From contig PBOJ01000019.1 in NCBI GenBank assembly GCA_002724315.1, positions 24,796 through 83,359 of the forward strand: a DNA stretch of 58,564 nucleotides, read 5' to 3'. The stretch is from Planctomycetaceae bacterium. Lineage in GTDB: Bacteria; Planctomycetota; Planctomycetia; Planctomycetales; Planctomycetaceae. Of the stretch, positions 45,021 through 54,571 are shown one piece after another. The position numbers and the translations under genes are program-made. Numbering within the stretch: the stretch's first letter is position 1; each line of letters opens with the position of its first letter. The notes under the pieces are model-generated. The model was not told the origin of the DNA, ran no database searches, and worked only from the letters and a program-made list of their open reading frames with translations.

Positions 45021-48000
45021 CTATCTCTTTTGTCGGCCTATCGTAGCGTCAGGTCGATCCTCTTTCTTCCCCAATTCCACCGGCTGTTCCTGCAGAAACA
45101 GGGGACTCTGGACAATCTCCTCCATCACCACACGCATCGAACCACCGCGACGTGTCACCGCCGAGACAATCCGTTCGATCGCGGGTTCATCGACGAACGA
45201 CATATCCCGCCCCAGGGCGTAGACCAGCAGGTGTTCGACGAGCGACCTGGTGAACCTCTTGCGTTGTGACTTGAGGATATGTGCCTTCATGCCGGTCACC
45301 CCGTCGACAACCGTGCCGCCGGGCAGTTTTGTCCTGGTGTCCGGATTCTTACCGGCGTTGCTCTTGAGCAGCCCCGCACCGTTGTAGTCCTCGAAAATCA
45401 ACCCGTAGGGGTCGAGCTTCTGGTGACAGTTCCGACACGAGACATTCTCGCGATGGACGACCAGTTGTTGGGCAATCGTCAGACGGGCGTCCTTCTCCTT
45501 CTGCTCGAGCCCCGGAACGTTGGGGGGAGGTGGAGGAGGAGATTCGCCCAGGATCCTCTCCATCATCCACACGGCCCGTTTGATCGGATGGGCGTGACGA
45601 CCGTCGGAATGTCCACTGAGAAACGAACCCTGGGTCAACAGGCCACCGCGACCGATTTCGGGAGCCACCTTCACCGGCCGAAATTCCGTCCCCTGCACTC
45701 CAGAGATCCCGTAGAACTCGGCGAGGTTCTGGTTGATCATCACGAAATCACTGTCAATCAGGGTGAACAGGTCCAGGTCTTTCTGCAGGCAGTGTTGCAC
45801 GAACCCGTACGTCTCCTTGGCCATGTCCTCCTTGACGAATCGGGTGAAGCCACCGTACTGACGAACGTCAACCTGCATCTCCTTGTGACGGTACAGCTTC
45901 AGCCATTCGTCACAGAACGATTCGACAAATCGCCGGATCCGCGGGTCTCCCACCATCCGCCGGGTCTCTCCGGCCAGGGATTTCCGGAGCCTTCCGCTGT
46001 CGGCCAGGTCGTAGAGTCTCCGGTCCGGGGGGGAATTCCAGAGGAAGTACGACAACCGTGAGGCCAGTTCGTACTCCCGTTGCTGCTCGGTCTTCTTCTC
46101 GGCGTTCGATTCAGCCAGGAACAGGAACTTGGGCGAACAGAGCACCGCCACCAGAACCTCCTTGACGCTGTCCTCGTACCGCTTGAACTCCCCCCGGACG
46201 TCTTTCCAGAACGCATGGTAGAGATCGACTTCGCGGGTCCGTGGCGGTCGTCTGAAGGCCCGCCGGAGAAACCGCTGGAGCACCTCACGGGTGTAGACGC
46301 TCTCGTCTCCCCTGTTGGGCGAATCGAACAGGATGCCGGTGTGGCTGGCCGGCGGCCACTCGGAAAAATACGGTGCCTCGAATTCCATCGACTCCACCAA
46401 CACCCTCGATCCCGGCTGCTTCTGGTCCTTGACGAAGTCACCGTTCCAGACGGTCAGCACCATGATGTTGGCCAGGTTGCTCAACTCGGCGAGGTCGACC
46501 TGGGGAACCGGCAGGTTTTCGAGTCGTCCGAAGAACTCATAATTGGCCATCTTGCCATCGGCAGCCTTGATCGGCTGAATCGAATCGAACCGCCGGGCGT
46601 CCTGGCCGTCATCGGTGCGATTGCCGAGCGAGACCTGGAGAACCGGTTTCCGCTTGCCGGATCCCGTGGCCTGGCTCTTGAGCCGGGCAAGTTGTTCCGC
46701 ACGTTCCTTGCGAATCGCATGGTTCTTGGCCAGCGGAGTCAACACGACCCGTTCGACACCCAGCCCGCCCTTCCACTTCAACTGCAGGGCCCCCTGCCCT
46801 TTGGGCAGGTCCAGAATGCCGAGACTCTCCACGCTGAGGATCTTCTTCTCGACCCGTTCCTGGTCAACTGGTCCCTTGCGGTAGCGATGCATGAGTCGTC
46901 CGGAGGTGCCCACAACCTCCAGGTTCATGTCAATCCGCCGCATGACCGTCTTGGCCGTCGTAACGACATCGACGTGATAGACGTCGCGAGCAGGCAGATC
47001 GAAACCAAATTTCGCCGACCGTTCCATCTTCGACCCGTTGTTGGGCACCAGCCGGCCGTCGGTCAACAACAGCAGGTAGAGGTCGGTGGCCTGGGCAGCT
47101 GTCACGGTGACCGCGCCCTGGCCCGAAGAGACGACCTCTTTCCCCATGAGCAAGGTCTGTCTTTGCTTCTTGTTATAAGAGGCCGGCAATTCTTCGTTGC
47201 GTTTGGCGACCGAGGCAGCTCTGACCCGCAGCACAAAATCTCCAGCTGCCGGAAAGTCGCGGCGGATCAGCATCTTGAGATTGGGCGACGGACCGTGCCA
47301 CGACCCCGGCGCCACCTCCCGGTGCGGCACGGCCGAATCCAGCAGCATGCCTCCCTCGGTGACCTGGTAGCGGTGCTTGTGCGATCCCCGCATGCCGATT
47401 CCCAGGTTCTGCAGGATGTTGGCGTACGGACCGGTCCGTGTGGCTGGGTCAACGGTGATCGGCCGGCCGTCGGTGCCGAGAACCTCGGCCACCAGGTGCT
47501 GCGGATCGACCGGCTGAGAGACATATCCTCCGAACCGCCCGGCCGCCTTCCCCTTGGCCAGCCCCTTGCCGATACCGGTCCCAATACGAATGCGGTATCG
47601 GGTGATGGCGGGCTTTTCAGTGAAGATCGCCTGATCGAGCGCCCGGCGGGCAATCGACTGGTAGTACTCCAGGTGAAGCGGCGTCGCCTGCAGCACGGTG
47701 GCATTGTTGGAGAACCCCGACTTCGACTTGCCGTCCTCGGGAAGCAATTGGCCGAAATTTATCGAAAGGCCAAGCAGTTCCTGCAGCGTGTTGGTGTACT
47801 GCTGACGTGTCAGCCGGCGAATGACATTGCGAGAGCTGGTCCGATGCGCTTTGATCGCCTTGGCCAGTTCGGCCTGGATCCAGTCGATCATCCGTACCAG
47901 CCGGGCCTCGGGCACCTTCTTGGCGTCCTTGGGAGGCATCTTGCCGAGGTTGATCATGTTCAGGGCGTGATGCCACCGCTCGGCATCGGGCCCCCCGACC

Positions 48001-48191
48001 AGGTCCGGGTTCAGATCGTCCAGCCGAGTGTTTCCCTCCGACACCTTGGCGTTGTGGCAGTCGACACAGTAGGTCTTCAGGGCCGGAAGAACATCAGTGG
48101 CAAACGTGGCGGGAGGGCGATCGGCAGCAACGGACAAGGATGCCGCCGCAACCAGTATCACCACAGCCAACAAAGGGCGAACAAAACTCAC
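45021..48191 (-). CDS. PSCyt1-DUF1587-DUF1595-DUF1592-DUF1588-DUF1585 cytochrome-type protein
   Basis: This 1056-residue exported protein has a signal from about residue 7 to 23. A CVDCH heme motif (Cys42, Cys45, His46) with GKMPPKDAK sits in the PSCyt1-like domain. The DUF1587 stretch IRRLTRQQYTNTLQELLG follows, then a central beta-rich insert (about 230-620). DUF1595/DUF1592 features are FLRRAFRRPP, LASRLSYFLWNSPPD and FVESFCDEWLKL. The DUF1588 motif SCRNCHQKLDPYGLIFEDY has a second CXXCH, and DUF1585 lies at the end (YALGRDMSF). The start is the GTG at 48191, with AAGGAA upstream. It is the classic upstream partner of the DUF1552 gene. Confidence 0.9.
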   Translation of the reverse strand: MSFVRPLLAVVILVAAASLSVAADRPPATFATDVLPALKTYCVDCHNAKVSEGNTRLDDLNPDLVGGPDAERWHHALNMINLGKMPPKDAKKVPEARLVRMIDWIQAELAKAIKAHRTSSRNVIRRLTRQQYTNTLQELLGLSINFGQLLPEDGKSKSGFSNNATVLQATPLHLEYYQSIARRALDQAIFTEKPAITRYRIRIGTGIGKGLAKGKAAGRFGGYVSQPVDPQHLVAEVLGTDGRPITVDPATRTGPYANILQNLGIGMRGSHKHRYQVTEGGMLLDSAVPHREVAPGSWHGPSPNLKMLIRRDFPAAGDFVLRVRAASVAKRNEELPASYNKKQRQTLLMGKEVVSSGQGAVTVTAAQATDLYLLLLTDGRLVPNNGSKMERSAKFGFDLPARDVYHVDVVTTAKTVMRRIDMNLEVVGTSGRLMHRYRKGPVDQERVEKKILSVESLGILDLPKGQGALQLKWKGGLGVERVVLTPLAKNHAIRKERAEQLARLKSQATGSGKRKPVLQVSLGNRTDDGQDARRFDSIQPIKAADGKMANYEFFGRLENLPVPQVDLAELSNLANIMVLTVWNGDFVKDQKQPGSRVLVESMEFEAPYFSEWPPASHTGILFDSPNRGDESVYTREVLQRFLRRAFRRPPRTREVDLYHAFWKDVRGEFKRYEDSVKEVLVAVLCSPKFLFLAESNAEKKTEQQREYELASRLSYFLWNSPPDRRLYDLADSGRLRKSLAGETRRMVGDPRIRRFVESFCDEWLKLYRHKEMQVDVRQYGGFTRFVKEDMAKETYGFVQHCLQKDLDLFTLIDSDFVMINQNLAEFYGISGVQGTEFRPVKVAPEIGRGGLLTQGSFLSGHSDGRHAHPIKRAVWMMERILGESPPPPPPNVPGLEQKEKDARLTIAQQLVVHRENVSCRNCHQKLDPYGLIFEDYNGAGLLKSNAGKNPDTRTKLPGGTVVDGVTGMKAHILKSQRKRFTRSLVEHLLVYALGRDMSFVDEPAIERIVSAVTRRGGSMRVVMEEIVQSPLFLQEQPVELGKKEDRPDATIGRQKR

Positions 48192-48350
48192 GGCGGCGGT
48201 GTTCCTTGGCACCAGGACCGGTGCCGGTGGGAGGAAACGATGCGGGACGATTGCAGGCAGAAACCCCAGTCTAGGGACTGACCCCGAGCCGCGACAATGG
48301 CGACTCGTCTCGGACAACTCCAACCGTCACCGGCTCCCGAACCGTGACCG

Positions 48351-49847
48351 TCAGGCACCGGAATCCCAGGTCACATCGGCATCGAACGGAAAGATCGGCC
48401 GCGGGGTCCGTGTCCAGGTGAACGCCGCCAGGTCCGACTGGGTCATCCCGGGAGAATCCACCCGGATCAACGCTCGACGCCAGTCGTCGAAGTACTGGAA
48501 GTTGCTGGCGGTCTTGACGACCACCGCCCGGGCCTGCCCGACATCCAGTCCCAGGTGCTGGTAGAGCATGGGATGACAGATGGCGAATCCGGCCGCCGCC
48601 ATCACCACGATGTGAACCGGACCGGATTGCAACAGCACCACCTGTCCGATCTCCGCGGTCCCCCGTTCCCCGGCGTGCACCTCGTGGTTCTCGGAGATGG
48701 CCGCCACGCGGGCGGTCACCTCGATCGGCTGGCTGAACTCGTTGTCAATCTTGCCCCCAAGCGACACGGTCACCTCGGCACCGATCCCGGCCGAGCGAGC
48801 AACAGCCACGGCATCGGGATCAACGATCGGAACCAGCATCGGGCGATCCGACTCCGGCTGGGCTGTCGCCTGTGCCAGCAGTTCCTTCAGGATCCAGGTG
48901 CTGTCCCCGGGAGCACCGCCATAGACCGAGTCCCCGGTGTCCGAGAGAATCAGCAACCCGTCCTCGTGAGCGTAGGCACGGCCGACGGCTTCAGAGACTT
49001 CCACACGTTCGGACTTCCAGAAGTCCTCTCGCATCTCCCAGGCCATCTCCCCCATTTCGGCGGCCAGCGCATCGGCCAGGTCCGCATCTCCATCGGTGTG
49101 CACCACCACCGCCCAGCCGCCTTCGGCCACGTCGAGCCAGGGCTGCATCGGATAGGGGGACACGTCCAGCACCTCGGCCCGCTGTTCCAGTTCCCGGGCC
49201 CGGTCGAACCAGGCCTTCATCGGGCCGCCGGAGGTCAGGAACTGATCTTGCGGGGTGATCATCGGGATTTTTCGCCACCCGATCGTCGGGCGACGACCGG
49301 TTTCCAGCCAATCAAAGAGCAATCTCGCGGCCTTCACCCCGGTCCCCAGCGTGTTGTGCGGCTGGGTTTCGTGGCCGACCAGCAGGTCGGCCATCTCGAC
49401 CATCCTGGTCGTGATGTTGGCATGGTGATCCAGGGGACATGCCAGCGGCACGTCCGGACCAATCACATCGCGAACCGCTTCCAGAACCGCTCCCTCCAGG
49501 TCGTCGTCCCGCTCGATGCTGGCCGCTCCATGCAGTGACAGGAACAGCGCGTCCAGTTCCCCGGCCGACCGCAACGGCTCAAGCAGCATTTCGAGCAGTT
49601 CGTCGTAGGTCTCGTCGAGAATCTTTGCCCCGGCCCCGGCCCAGGCCCGTGACAACGGGACCAGCTCGACCGCTTGGTCCCGATCGGCCGCCACCTGCAA
49701 AAATCCTCCCAGTGGCCCCACTCCTGCCAACTGTTCGAGCAATTCCGCTCCCTGGAACAGCCCGTAGGCCTCGAAGGCATCCCGTCCGGTCCGTGCCCGT
49801 GTGAAGGTTCCGGTCTCCTGGACGATTTCACCAAACGCAATCCGCAT
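48351..49847 (-). CDS. MlrC-type M81 family metallopeptidase-like protein
   Basis: This 498-residue protein matches the M81 family (MlrC, the microcystinase pathway protein) over its length. Motifs are FLSLHGAAS (103), DDDLEGAVLE (114) and PLDHHANIT (Asp140, His142), then GHETQPHNT (His164), which would complete the zinc site. DTGDSVYGGAPGDST (about 301) is the family's C-terminal domain signature. MlrC degrades linear microcystin products, but most M81 members act on other peptides or amide substrates. No signal peptide. The start is the ATG at 49847, with AGGGAG upstream. No mlrA or mlrB is in the window. Confidence 0.9.
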   Translation of the reverse strand: MRIAFGEIVQETGTFTRARTGRDAFEAYGLFQGAELLEQLAGVGPLGGFLQVAADRDQAVELVPLSRAWAGAGAKILDETYDELLEMLLEPLRSAGELDALFLSLHGAASIERDDDLEGAVLEAVRDVIGPDVPLACPLDHHANITTRMVEMADLLVGHETQPHNTLGTGVKAARLLFDWLETGRRPTIGWRKIPMITPQDQFLTSGGPMKAWFDRARELEQRAEVLDVSPYPMQPWLDVAEGGWAVVVHTDGDADLADALAAEMGEMAWEMREDFWKSERVEVSEAVGRAYAHEDGLLILSDTGDSVYGGAPGDSTWILKELLAQATAQPESDRPMLVPIVDPDAVAVARSAGIGAEVTVSLGGKIDNEFSQPIEVTARVAAISENHEVHAGERGTAEIGQVVLLQSGPVHIVVMAAAGFAICHPMLYQHLGLDVGQARAVVVKTASNFQYFDDWRRALIRVDSPGMTQSDLAAFTWTRTPRPIFPFDADVTWDSGA

Positions 49848-50187
49848 CGACTGACTCCCTGTCCGCTGGTCCGGAGGAAACCCCATTCACACGCGGCATC
49901 AATCCTGCCGTCCCACTTTGATACAGAACCTCCAGCCGGCGGATGAACCCATCCGGTGCAAGTCCATTCCAAGCAGGCGGCAGACCGTTACCCGCAGATA
50001 CACAGAAGCCCCGTGGCTCCGCATGAGAATCGCTCAGCATATCCCACAACAGATCCGACACCAACACGGTCATTGCCACTGCCGAAGGCCAGAGAGGTGT
50101 TTGAGAACCCCTCGTCGGACCGATACACTTAGCAGACTGTCCCTCAGAAACGCTGGATCCGGCGGAAGCCTCGAAGAAACTCCCGGC
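49848..50187. other. 340-base divergent intergenic region
   Basis: No gene or RNA is seen in this gap. It holds the promoter-like pair at 50101-50129 for the DUF1501 gene, and presumably the MlrC promoter toward its left side. Open frames crossing it lack any protein similarity or codon pattern. Confidence 0.5.
50101..50129 (+). promoter_or_regulatory. Sigma-70-like promoter for the DUF1501 gene at 50188
   Basis: TTGAGA (50101-50106, five of six matches) and TACACT (50124-50129, four of six) are separated by exactly 17 bases. They lie 59 bases before the chosen ATG. This is the best promoter match in the window. Confidence 0.45.
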
Positions 50188-51537
50188 ATGCATCCCGCAG
50201 ACCTCCACCGCCGACTGTTCCTGCAGGGCTCGCTCGGATCGGCCCTGTCGATCGGCTCGTCCTGCCTGACCTGTGCCGCGGCCGGAAAGACCAGCCAGGC
50301 GGGCTCGAACAAGAGCGTGATCTTTCTCTGGATGAACGGCGGCCCGAGCCACATCGACATGTGGGACCCCAAGCCGTCGGCCCCGGCCGAAATCCGCGGC
50401 CCCTACGCACCGATCGCCACCTCCCAGCCGGGAATCCGGGTCACCGAACACCTTCCCGGCCACGCACGGTTGCTCGAGAAGTTGACCCTGCTGCGTTCGA
50501 TCGACTGTTCCGACTGTGGACACGATCCGAACACCGTGATGCAAACCGGAAGCCGCGAGGCCAAGAAGACCAACCCTCGAGCCAACCGGATCCCGGCAAT
50601 GGGGGCGGTGGTCTCGCAGTTCCGCGGCCCGAATCGGCCGGGACTTCCCGCCTACGTCACCTTTCATGTCACCGAAGGATCCATCGCACGTGGTGGGGCC
50701 CTGGGCCGACAACACGATCCGTTTCACGGAAACCTGGGAGCCGGTCCGTTTCAGCGAGCCGATCGCCTGACCGACGATGTGCTGAAACGGCGGCATGGAC
50801 TCCTGAAGACACTCGACCGTTACTCAGGCGGCCCTGATCTGTCCGGGGCGACCGACAGCGTGCCACGGTTGCGGGAGGAAGCGATTGAAGCGGTTCTGGG
50901 CGGTCGTGCCCGGAGTGCCTTCGACCTGGATGCCGAGCCCGAATCCGTGCGTCGCCTCTACAATCGCGTGCCCTGGATCGACCAGTTCGGTCGAACCGGC
51001 AAGATGAACGACCAGGTGCTGCAGGCCCGCCGACTCGTCGAACACGGGGTGCCCTTTGTCACCGTCGTGCTCAGTGCCTACGGAAATTCCGCAACCTGGG
51101 ACACCCACGGCAACCCCGTCAAGACGGCCTACGGTGGTGTGGAAACGGGACTGAAACCGCTGCTGGCCCCATTCGACCACCTGCTGACCACGCTGGTCGA
51201 CGACCTGGACGAACGCGGCCTGCTGGACGACACGCTGGTCGTCGCCGTGGGCGAATTCGGTCGCAGTCCGCGAATCAACAAGAACACTGGTCGTGATCAC
51301 TGGCCGGCCGTCGGCGGCGGTGTCCTGGCCGGTGGCGGATTTTCCCACGGCCGGACCGTCGGCGGCACCGACCGCCAGGGTGGCAGCATCACATCGCAGA
51401 AGGTGAGTCCGGCCGACATCGCAGCGACCATCTACCGTCATCTTGAGATCCCCCTCGAGACCACCTACGTCGATGCTTCCGGCCGGCCCCGGTTCATCGT
51501 CGACTCGGGCACGCCGATCGATGAGCTCTTCGCCTAG
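50188..51537 (+). CDS. DUF1501 protein (Tat-exported), first of the sialidase-region copies
   Basis: This 449-residue DUF1501 protein has a Tat-like signal (LHRRLFLQGSLGSALS at 6). The metal-site region IFLWMNGGPSHIDMWDPKP (about 46) is followed by VGEFGRSPRIN, TGRDHWPAV, and IYRHLEIP near the end. The ATG at 50188 is used because the Tat region follows directly. The next gene, an exported epimerase, begins 40 bases after its stop on the same strand. They look co-transcribed, linking this DUF1501 copy to sugar metabolism. Confidence 0.9.
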   Translation: MHPADLHRRLFLQGSLGSALSIGSSCLTCAAAGKTSQAGSNKSVIFLWMNGGPSHIDMWDPKPSAPAEIRGPYAPIATSQPGIRVTEHLPGHARLLEKLTLLRSIDCSDCGHDPNTVMQTGSREAKKTNPRANRIPAMGAVVSQFRGPNRPGLPAYVTFHVTEGSIARGGALGRQHDPFHGNLGAGPFQRADRLTDDVLKRRHGLLKTLDRYSGGPDLSGATDSVPRLREEAIEAVLGGRARSAFDLDAEPESVRRLYNRVPWIDQFGRTGKMNDQVLQARRLVEHGVPFVTVVLSAYGNSATWDTHGNPVKTAYGGVETGLKPLLAPFDHLLTTLVDDLDERGLLDDTLVVAVGEFGRSPRINKNTGRDHWPAVGGGVLAGGGFSHGRTVGGTDRQGGSITSQKVSPADIAATIYRHLEIPLETTYVDASGRPRFIVDSGTPIDELFA

Positions 51538-51577
51538 ATCCCCGTGCCGTGGGGCGTCTTTCACTCCAGGCCATGGT

Positions 51578-52921
51578 GTGACCAGCAGCATTCGCCACGA
51601 CCGCCGAACCTGGTTGAAGTCCATCGGCGGCAGCCTGCTGAGCCCGGCCGCCTGCCTGGCAGCCGGTTCGACCGACAAACCGCCACTGTCACCGAAAGTG
51701 GTGGACCGATGGCGGAGGCACTACGCCGAAGAACTCTTTGGACGCGCCCTGCCGTTCTGGGATCGCCACGGCATCGACCACCAGCGGGGTGGCTTCCAAT
51801 GTGCCCTGGGTTACGACGGCCAACTGGTGGATTCCAACAAGTTCCACTGGTACCAGGGCCGCGGCATCTGGGTCTACAGCTACCTCTACAACCACTTCAA
51901 GAACCGGCTGCCCGGTGAACAACACCAGCGGACCCTGTCCATCGCCCGCAAGGCGGCCAGCTTCTGGCTGAAACACGGTCCCGACAAGCGAGGCTGGTGG
52001 CCCGAACTGCTCAGCCGCGAAGGCCGAGTGTTGCAGCCCTTCCGGGGAGATGTCTACAGCGCGTTCACCACGATCGAGGGCTGCCAGGAACTGGCCCACG
52101 CGACCGACGACGACGCGATGAGAGACCGATCGTTGCGTTGGCTCAAACAGGCCTACGCCCAGGTCACACGCCGCGACTACCAGGATCCCTACGCCCGAAA
52201 ACCGGGCTGGCGAGTCCAGGGCATCTGGATTTACGTGCTCAACTGCTGCACGCAGATGCTGGCACGCCGGGATGACCAGTCACTGAAAGCCATGGCCGAC
52301 ACCTGCATCGAGGCCTTGCTCGAACGACATCACAACCCCGACATCGGCCTCAACAACGAGTTCCTCGACCACGACTTCGGCCGAATCCCCGAGGAAGCCA
52401 ACCGCTGCCTGGTCGGACATTGTCTGCAGGGACTCTGGCACGTCGTCAAGGAAGCCCGCCGCCGTGGTGACCGCGGCATCGAGCGGACCTGTCACCAACG
52501 CATCCGTCGGCACCTGGACATCGGATGGGATCACGTGCACGGCGGACTCTGCGAGTGGGTCAACGTCGGACAGTTCGACTACGAATGGGGTCCCCAGAAA
52601 CTCGGCAGCCAGACGATCCCGCTGAAGATGACCGGCGAATACAACTACGTGAAGTCCTTCTGGGCCCTCAACGAGGTACTCGTCGCAACGCTGATGACTT
52701 ACGAGTTGACGCAAACGGCGTGGGCCGCCCGTTATTTCACTATGGCACAGGAGATCGCCGACCGGCACTTTTCCCGCACGGCCCACGGGCAGGCCAGTTA
52801 TCGTCTGGCCACTGACCGTCGGTTCCGCTTCGTGCCTCGCAGCACTCGGCAGGACAATTACCACCCGCTCCGCCGCCTGATGCTCAACCTGCAGGCACTC
52901 GATCGCCTGGCCACGTCGTGA
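51578..52921 (+). CDS. Tat-exported AGE-family epimerase/isomerase-like protein
   Basis: This 447-residue protein of the N-acylglucosamine 2-epimerase / cellobiose 2-epimerase superfamily has an (alpha/alpha)6 barrel. HWYQGRGIWVYSYL (90) is the family's QGR.W segment, and NEFLDHDFGR (260) is also typical. VGHCLQGLW (279-287) aligns with the catalytic GH..E..W motif but has Gln284 instead of Glu. KSFWALNEVLVATL (359) and DNYHPLRRL (His429) complete the site. The N-terminus RRTWLKSIGGSLLSPAACLA looks like a Tat signal, unusual for these normally cytosolic enzymes. The start is the GTG at 51578; an ATG at 51521 overlaps the preceding gene. Substrate unknown. Confidence 0.82.
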   Translation: MTSSIRHDRRTWLKSIGGSLLSPAACLAAGSTDKPPLSPKVVDRWRRHYAEELFGRALPFWDRHGIDHQRGGFQCALGYDGQLVDSNKFHWYQGRGIWVYSYLYNHFKNRLPGEQHQRTLSIARKAASFWLKHGPDKRGWWPELLSREGRVLQPFRGDVYSAFTTIEGCQELAHATDDDAMRDRSLRWLKQAYAQVTRRDYQDPYARKPGWRVQGIWIYVLNCCTQMLARRDDQSLKAMADTCIEALLERHHNPDIGLNNEFLDHDFGRIPEEANRCLVGHCLQGLWHVVKEARRRGDRGIERTCHQRIRRHLDIGWDHVHGGLCEWVNVGQFDYEWGPQKLGSQTIPLKMTGEYNYVKSFWALNEVLVATLMTYELTQTAWAARYFTMAQEIADRHFSRTAHGQASYRLATDRRFRFVPRSTRQDNYHPLRRLMLNLQALDRLATS

Positions 52922-52982
52922 CACCCCGTTGTCATTTCCTCCGGTGCCTGGTCAAAAACATTTCGCACGGAAGATCGGTCGC

Positions 52983-53011
52983 TTGAACGGCCCCCAACAC
53001 GGATCTACATT
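52983..53011 (+). promoter_or_regulatory. Possible promoter for the Asp-box protein
   Basis: TTGAAC (52983-52988) and TACATT (53006-53011) are separated by 17 bases, with four of six matches each. They lie 41 bases before the ATG at 53052. Pattern match only. Confidence 0.35.
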
Positions 53012-53051
53012 GCCACGCAACCATCCGGATCTGCACCAGAGAGGCGATGCG

Positions 53052-54434
53052 ATGCCCCCGCTGAAACGACAGTCGTCCCTCCCAGTTCGTCAGCTCTCCC
53101 TGGTATTCCTGGCGGCCATCGGCCTGTCCTGTCTCCGAGGAACGACACCATGCCGTGCCGCTGAGACGCCCGACGCCAAGCCGCTCACGACGACATGGGC
53201 GGCCGGCCATCCGGAACTCCTGGAACTGTTCGGACGCCCCTTCGCCCCGGCGGGAATCGAGCACCGCAAGGCCCGTTTTCGGGCCTGGCCGTCAAAAGAA
53301 CACCGACTCCCGTTTGCCGCCTCGCAACCGACACTGGTCCGGGGACCGAAAAACCAGTTGTTCGCTCATTGCTGGTCGGTCATCGCCCGATCGGTTGACG
53401 GAGGCTCGAACTGGAAGAGCCTGGGCTCGCCGCCGCGCGGATTGCCGACCCCCACGGGATCGAAGCTGCTGAAAAACAGCTTCGACGGTTGTGGCATCAC
53501 ACCCCGCGGCACTCTGTTGGCCCACTTGACGGTGCAATACAACGACGGCCGACCCTACGAAGGATTCTCCGACCCCAGCTACCACACCGACCTCTACGTC
53601 ACACGTTCGACCGATGATGGAGCCACCTGGGAAACCCCGATCCGGCTCAATCGCGGACCGCGAGAAAATGCGGGAGCCCACCGCTGTCGATTCGCGACGC
53701 TCGCCGACGGCACGGTCGCCCTGGCCATGGGAACCTGGTTCCAGTCCGAAAGTGGCCCGTTGCCCAAGGCGAAACAGTTCAGCCAGGCCTTTCTCTGGCG
53801 GTCCAGCGATGACGGCAAGACCTGGCGCCGTGACGACCGTCCGATGTGCCGATACGGCGCCGAACCCGACCTGCTGGCCCTGCCTTCGGGCCGGCTCCTG
53901 GCAGCGGTCCGATACCAGCGACACAAGTTGCCAGGTGATCCCGACCTGCTGGCATCCCCCCACCTGCTTCGTTCCGACAAGCCTCCCTTCACCAAGAGCC
54001 GCCAGGTCGGCAAGGGACTGGTGGTCCGAAACACGGCCGTCCTGCACTCCGACGACGGCGGCAAGACCTGGAGCGAGCCACGACTGGTCACCGGATTCGA
54101 CGAACAGACCGCCTGCCTGGTGCGTCTTCCCGACAACACCATCCTGCTGGTCTTCGGGCACAAGACCGACGGATCCGGACAACGGTTCATGGCCAGTTTC
54201 GACGAGGGGCGCAGTTGGAGCCGGACCGTCTACCAGTTGGGTCAGAACTGCCAGTACGCCAGCACTGTCCTGTTGACCGGCAACCGCCTGGTCTCGGTTT
54301 CACACCGGATCATCGACGGTGTCGGGATATTTCACGCCCGTCAGTGGTCGGCCCCGAAGAAAACCGCCTTCAGCGATGGCGGTTTCTGGACTCCCCGGCC
54401 GGCCGAACCGCTGGGTGTCGCCAGGTCACGTTGA
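53052..54434 (+). CDS. Exported Asp-box (sialidase/BNR-type) propeller protein
   Basis: This 460-residue protein has a signal peptide (about residues 14-36, PCRAAETP). Five Asp-box motifs of the S.D.G..W type lie at SVDGGSNW (114), STDDGATW (186), SSDDGKTW (251), HSDDGGKTW (332) and SFDEGRSW (382). These mark the six-bladed sialidase/BNR propeller. The sialidase FRIP arginine motif is not found, so glycosidase activity on sialic acid is not supported. It may bind or cleave another sugar. It lies 130 bases after the epimerase gene with its own promoter-like pair, and 137 bases before a DUF1501 gene. Confidence 0.83.
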   Translation: MPPLKRQSSLPVRQLSLVFLAAIGLSCLRGTTPCRAAETPDAKPLTTTWAAGHPELLELFGRPFAPAGIEHRKARFRAWPSKEHRLPFAASQPTLVRGPKNQLFAHCWSVIARSVDGGSNWKSLGSPPRGLPTPTGSKLLKNSFDGCGITPRGTLLAHLTVQYNDGRPYEGFSDPSYHTDLYVTRSTDDGATWETPIRLNRGPRENAGAHRCRFATLADGTVALAMGTWFQSESGPLPKAKQFSQAFLWRSSDDGKTWRRDDRPMCRYGAEPDLLALPSGRLLAAVRYQRHKLPGDPDLLASPHLLRSDKPPFTKSRQVGKGLVVRNTAVLHSDDGGKTWSEPRLVTGFDEQTACLVRLPDNTILLVFGHKTDGSGQRFMASFDEGRSWSRTVYQLGQNCQYASTVLLTGNRLVSVSHRIIDGVGIFHARQWSAPKKTAFSDGGFWTPRPAEPLGVARSR

Positions 54435-54500
54435 GTCTCCCCGCTGTTGACTGATGACCACTCCGGGCTGATGGCCGCGGCGGCGCGACGAACGCGGTGT

Positions 54501-54528
54501 TTGTTGCGTGGAGGAATGCCGATATACT
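54501..54528 (+). promoter_or_regulatory. Possible promoter for the DUF1501 gene at 54572
   Basis: TATACT (54523-54528, five of six) has TTGTTG (54501-54506) 16 bases upstream. It lies 44 bases before the ATG. The same TATACT box precedes the DUF1501 gene at 26473. Confidence 0.35.
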
Positions 54529-54571
54529 CGATGTGGTTTTTCGGATACCGGTCGTTGAGACGCCACGGACC

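Noticed and set aside
46080..48281. A 733-codon plus-strand open frame antisense to the DUF1592-type gene
   Set aside because: The product is Arg/Leu/Gly/His-rich without a motif, whereas the minus strand shows the full DUF series.
49918..50187. In-frame upstream extension of the DUF1501 gene at 50188
   Set aside because: The added 90 residues are Arg/His/Cys-rich with no similarity, and they precede the Tat signal, which must be N-terminal.
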